A DNA stretch of 64,000 nucleotides from Bacillota bacterium (GTDB lineage: Bacteria; Bacillota; Clostridia; Lachnospirales; Lachnospiraceae), in assembly GCA_023393095.1 (NCBI GenBank), contig JAEWMT010000013.1, positions 6,771 to 70,770 on the forward strand, written 5' to 3'. The position numbers and the translations under genes were made by a program. Shown piece by piece: positions 61,566 through 64,000 of this stretch; the stretch's first letter is position 1, and every line of letters starts with the position of its first letter. The notes under the pieces were generated by a model. That model saw only the letters and a program-made list of their open reading frames with translations, was not told the origin of the DNA and did not search any database.

Positions 61566-64000
61566 TTATGATACAGCTCTGTCCGAACTTGTTATGCTGT
61601 TCTCTGCCATCCGGACTGTCTGTATAATAGCCTTCGCTATCCGGTATAAGGTGCGTTCCGTCTCACCGGAAGACGTCGTATCACTTGCCGTATCGCCAGA
61701 GTTTTGATAGGTATAGCTATCATTTTCCCGGGTCTGTACACCAAAATCCATTTGTTTGATTGTAACGTTATTCTCATCTGCAGCATTCTCTATTGCCCCG
61801 ATATTTTTGTGAAGCTGCTCTAAACCGCTCTGATTATCGCTGCTGAAAAACCCTTTCAGTACCTGATCCTTCAACGAGAATTCCGCTTTTATATTACCTA
61901 GCTGATTAGACACTACATTCACCGACAGCCTCCCGGAGGTTTGTGTTCCTCGTACAATTGTCAGGTTCATATTGATAATGCCCTTGTCTGTTTCAATTGG
62001 AATTTGGTAAAATTCTTTATCAGCAAGCTTTTTTATAAATGACATTTGCTGATTCATACTCTTTAGCTCTGCAAGTCGTCTGCTATCGATTATTTCTTGT
62101 GACAAGGCCTGATTTAAAGTCTCTTTCGTGTCTGTCTCTAGTTTTTCGTATATCTCCTGCATTGAACTCTTATCGACTAATTTATCGGATAATTCATTGA
62201 TTTCCTTTAGATTATTCTCTGAACTTTCGATATTATTTTCGTTTTTTTGCTTAATGAGCTTTTTGATTACCGATTCCCCGTTACTTAATACATTATTTGC
62301 AAGCATAATATTCATCGGTGTACTTGGAAGCTTGTAATCGTTAAGGAAACGAATTGACTGCTCTGGATTTTTCATAAGCTCACGCAGCTCCTGCGCTTTA
62401 TTCCTATATACCTCATCATCCACCGAATTATCCTGTGCATTCTGAAGTTGTTCAAGGAACTTTTCAACCGGTACTCCTTTCACGTGTTCCCAGATGCTTC
62501 GATCTGAGGACAGTGCGGTTGCAACAGTCATCTGACTCTGAGAAACTTCTGTCAGTAGCTGATTGCTACCTGCCTCCATAAGCTTCTGCGGTGTCATCTC
62601 CTCTTTCATTTGTTTTAATATACGATTTAGATATTCCGTCTGAGCTTTCACAGCATCGTCCGCAGACTGTCCTTCCTTCTGCCCGTTATGATGGCTCTGT
62701 TCCTGATATTCCTGCTCATTTCTTCCGTTAAATGAGTCAAGCTGTTCAGCTATGGTTTCTTTGGAATGGGAAATATTTTGCAATGTGCCAAATTCATCAT
62801 TAATTACTGCATCCAGACTTCCTTTTCTACTGGTCTGTATTGCTGTAAGAAGATTACCCAGTGTTACCTCCCTACCAGAATTGACTACCGACCCAACCGC
62901 TGCCCCGTCTGATTTATCAATATTGTAAAGAAGGCGGTAAATACCGATATATGCCTTCCTTTCCTCGCTTGTAATTCCATCCTGCTTCTCGAGATTTCTA
63001 AGATAAGTACTATATTTATCCTCTGAAGAAATTCCCTGTTCCTTAATCCGATCTATCTTATCATTAAGGTCACTAATTGGCATATTTAACGGATTGATGC
63101 CTTCCTTTATCATACGCACGGTTACAGCAGGGTTCAGATTATTCATCATATCGGTAACCTGTCTATCATAAGCCTTAACCTTGTTGATATTATCCTGTGT
63201 GATCTCCATCTGGTTATAGCCGAGGATTCGGATTGCTCTCCTATTCTGTTCGGTGTCCAAGAGATTCATCTGATTGAGAAGTGCATCCGCATTGTCAAAG
63301 GCTTTCTTAAGCGAATCACCATATTCGCTATTTGGTACTGTCATTAAAGATTCATAAGCCGTACCGGCTTTCTCATACTCAGCCTGTAGCTTGCTGCCCT
63401 CTGTTAAGAGGCCTGTAATTGTCTCGGAACTGCCCGTTGTTAAGGTAGTTCCTAAAACGTTGCACGGTATGAATTTTAATTTCTCTATACTCTCTGTGGT
63501 ATCCTTTAAAATCTGTACCGATTGATCAGAAATATCCGCATCAGCTTCTCTTAAGCGATCCCTATAATAATTATCCTCCAGCTTCCTAAGTTCTTCCACC
63601 ACCTTGGAAAGTTCCTCGGTATCAATAGAGAAGCCTTTCTCTTTCAGTCTTCCTGCTGCTTCCAGCGTCATCTTCAGACGGATTTCCTCCAGTTGTCTTT
63701 TCGCTTTAAGTTCCTCATATTGATCATCTTTTGTAACTGCTGCTTCCTTATTTTCATCTACTGCTTCAGCATCTGCTTCCTTCGAATCTAATTTCTCCTG
63801 ATTTACCTCGCTACCGCCATTCGTCTGATTTACATTACTCTGCGCTATTTTCTCCTGTATGGTATACAATTTATTAATAGTCAGCCCGTCACCTTCTCTT
63901 ATAGCCTGACTGACAGCCTCATCGCTGATGGAATTAATATTGCTTATTACCCGCTGTGCGGATGAACTATCCGGGGGAATTAAAGATACCTCCTCAGGGC
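61566..64000 (-). CDS. DUF6240-type flagellar-locus protein, 5' end outside window
   Basis: The frame is open from the stop at 61566 to the window edge (at least 811 residues); the apparent TTG start at 63869 is only a codon inside the gene, and upstream residues read PPDSSSAQRVISNINS. The protein is highly charged and helical, with long Glu/Lys/Gln/Ser stretches. The last 200 residues include INMNLTIVRGTQTSGRLS and IKAEFSLKDQVLKGFFSSD, which recall the C-terminal domain of the FliK hook-length protein. Proteins of this type sit beside flagellin genes in Lachnospiraceae (DUF6240). A role in hook length or export is inferred. Confidence 0.72.
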   Translation of the reverse strand, partial: PEEVSLIPPDSSSAQRVISNINSISDEAVSQAIREGDGLTINKLYTIQEKIAQSNVNQTNGGSEVNQEKLDSKEADAEAVDENKEAAVTKDDQYEELKAKRQLEEIRLKMTLEAAGRLKEKGFSIDTEELSKVVEELRKLEDNYYRDRLREADADISDQSVQILKDTTESIEKLKFIPCNVLGTTLTTGSSETITGLLTEGSKLQAEYEKAGTAYESLMTVPNSEYGDSLKKAFDNADALLNQMNLLDTEQNRRAIRILGYNQMEITQDNINKVKAYDRQVTDMMNNLNPAVTVRMIKEGINPLNMPISDLNDKIDRIKEQGISSEDKYSTYLRNLEKQDGITSEERKAYIGIYRLLYNIDKSDGAAVGSVVNSGREVTLGNLLTAIQTSRKGSLDAVINDEFGTLQNISHSKETIAEQLDSFNGRNEQEYQEQSHHNGQKEGQSADDAVKAQTEYLNRILKQMKEEMTPQKLMEAGSNQLLTEVSQSQMTVATALSSDRSIWEHVKGVPVEKFLEQLQNAQDNSVDDEVYRNKAQELRELMKNPEQSIRFLNDYKLPSTPMNIMLANNVLSNGESVIKKLIKQKNENNIESSENNLKEINELSDKLVDKSSMQEIYEKLETDTKETLNQALSQEIIDSRRLAELKSMNQQMSFIKKLADKEFYQIPIETDKGIINMNLTIVRGTQTSGRLSVNVVSNQLGNIKAEFSLKDQVLKGFFSSDNQSGLEQLHKNIGAIENAADENNVTIKQMDFGVQTRENDSYTYQNSGDTASDTTSSGETERTLYRIAKAIIQTVRMAENSITSSDRAVS

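Noticed and set aside
63700..63869. TTG at 63869 as the start of the DUF6240-type protein
   Set aside because: The frame stays open upstream to the window edge with coherent sequence and no ribosome binding site at the TTG.
1..64000. Search for tRNA, rRNA, tmRNA, phage or transposase genes
   Set aside because: None recognised; the palindromic elements encode no protein.

Overview
The window is AT-rich chromosomal DNA from an anaerobic, spore-forming, motile member of the Clostridia. The best fit is the Lachnospiraceae (relatives of Lachnoclostridium or Anaerocolumna). The reasons are a single-chain pyruvate:ferredoxin oxidoreductase, sporulation genes (SpoIID-like, BofA, YaaL), flagellin with FliS and a DUF6240-type protein, a Tad-type pilus locus with the Flp1, DUF5702 and DUF6382-FHA proteins typical of this family, and strong GGAGG ribosome binding sites. 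No rRNA, tRNA, CRISPR array, phage or insertion sequence with a transposase was seen. Almost all genes are on the minus strand.

Layout. 1-9.0 kb is a sugar-uptake locus: an alpha-rhamnosidase-like enzyme (cut by the window edge), a UroD-like protein, two ABC permeases, a lipoprotein binding protein and a YesM/YesN-type two-component system. 9.1-10.1 kb is a ROK sugar kinase. 10.3-14.9 kb is a compact operon of a 22-residue-repeat protein, a MoxR-like AAA ATPase, a VWA/metallopeptidase-like protein and an iron alcohol dehydrogenase. 15.1-18.7 kb is PFOR. 19-24.6 kb is an ABC/FtsX exporter with its own response regulator and kinase, interrupted by large palindromes. 25-30.9 kb holds a SpoIID-like gene convergent with a MoxR-DUF58-transglutaminase operon.

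31-42 kb is mixed housekeeping: MTA/SAH nucleosidase, a lipoprotein, a frameshifted ATPase, TSCPD protein and MurG, a HIT protein, a stand-alone kinase, an FMN-reductase/SCP2 fusion, a rhomboid protease and glycerol kinase. 42-44.7 kb has a hairpin cluster, an Ig/MBL-fold secreted protein and an AraC regulator. 44.9-57 kb is a complete tad (Flp pilus) locus, transcribed tadZ-tadA-tadB-tadC-flp-DUF5702-TadE-like-prepilin peptidase-TadE-FHA, with a duplicated promoter region upstream and an inverted-repeat element inside it. 57.9-59.2 kb has small genes (85-residue protein, BofA, YaaL). 59.3-64 kb is the edge of a flagellar region.

Strongest leads: the repeat-protein/AAA/VWA operon; the duplicated tad promoter with a conserved palindrome over the -35 box; two large palindromic elements and two hairpin clusters; a SpoIID-like protein with Asn where the family has its conserved Glu; and single-base frameshifts in an ATPase gene and two small genes. 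All family assignments come from reading motifs and order; no database search was run.
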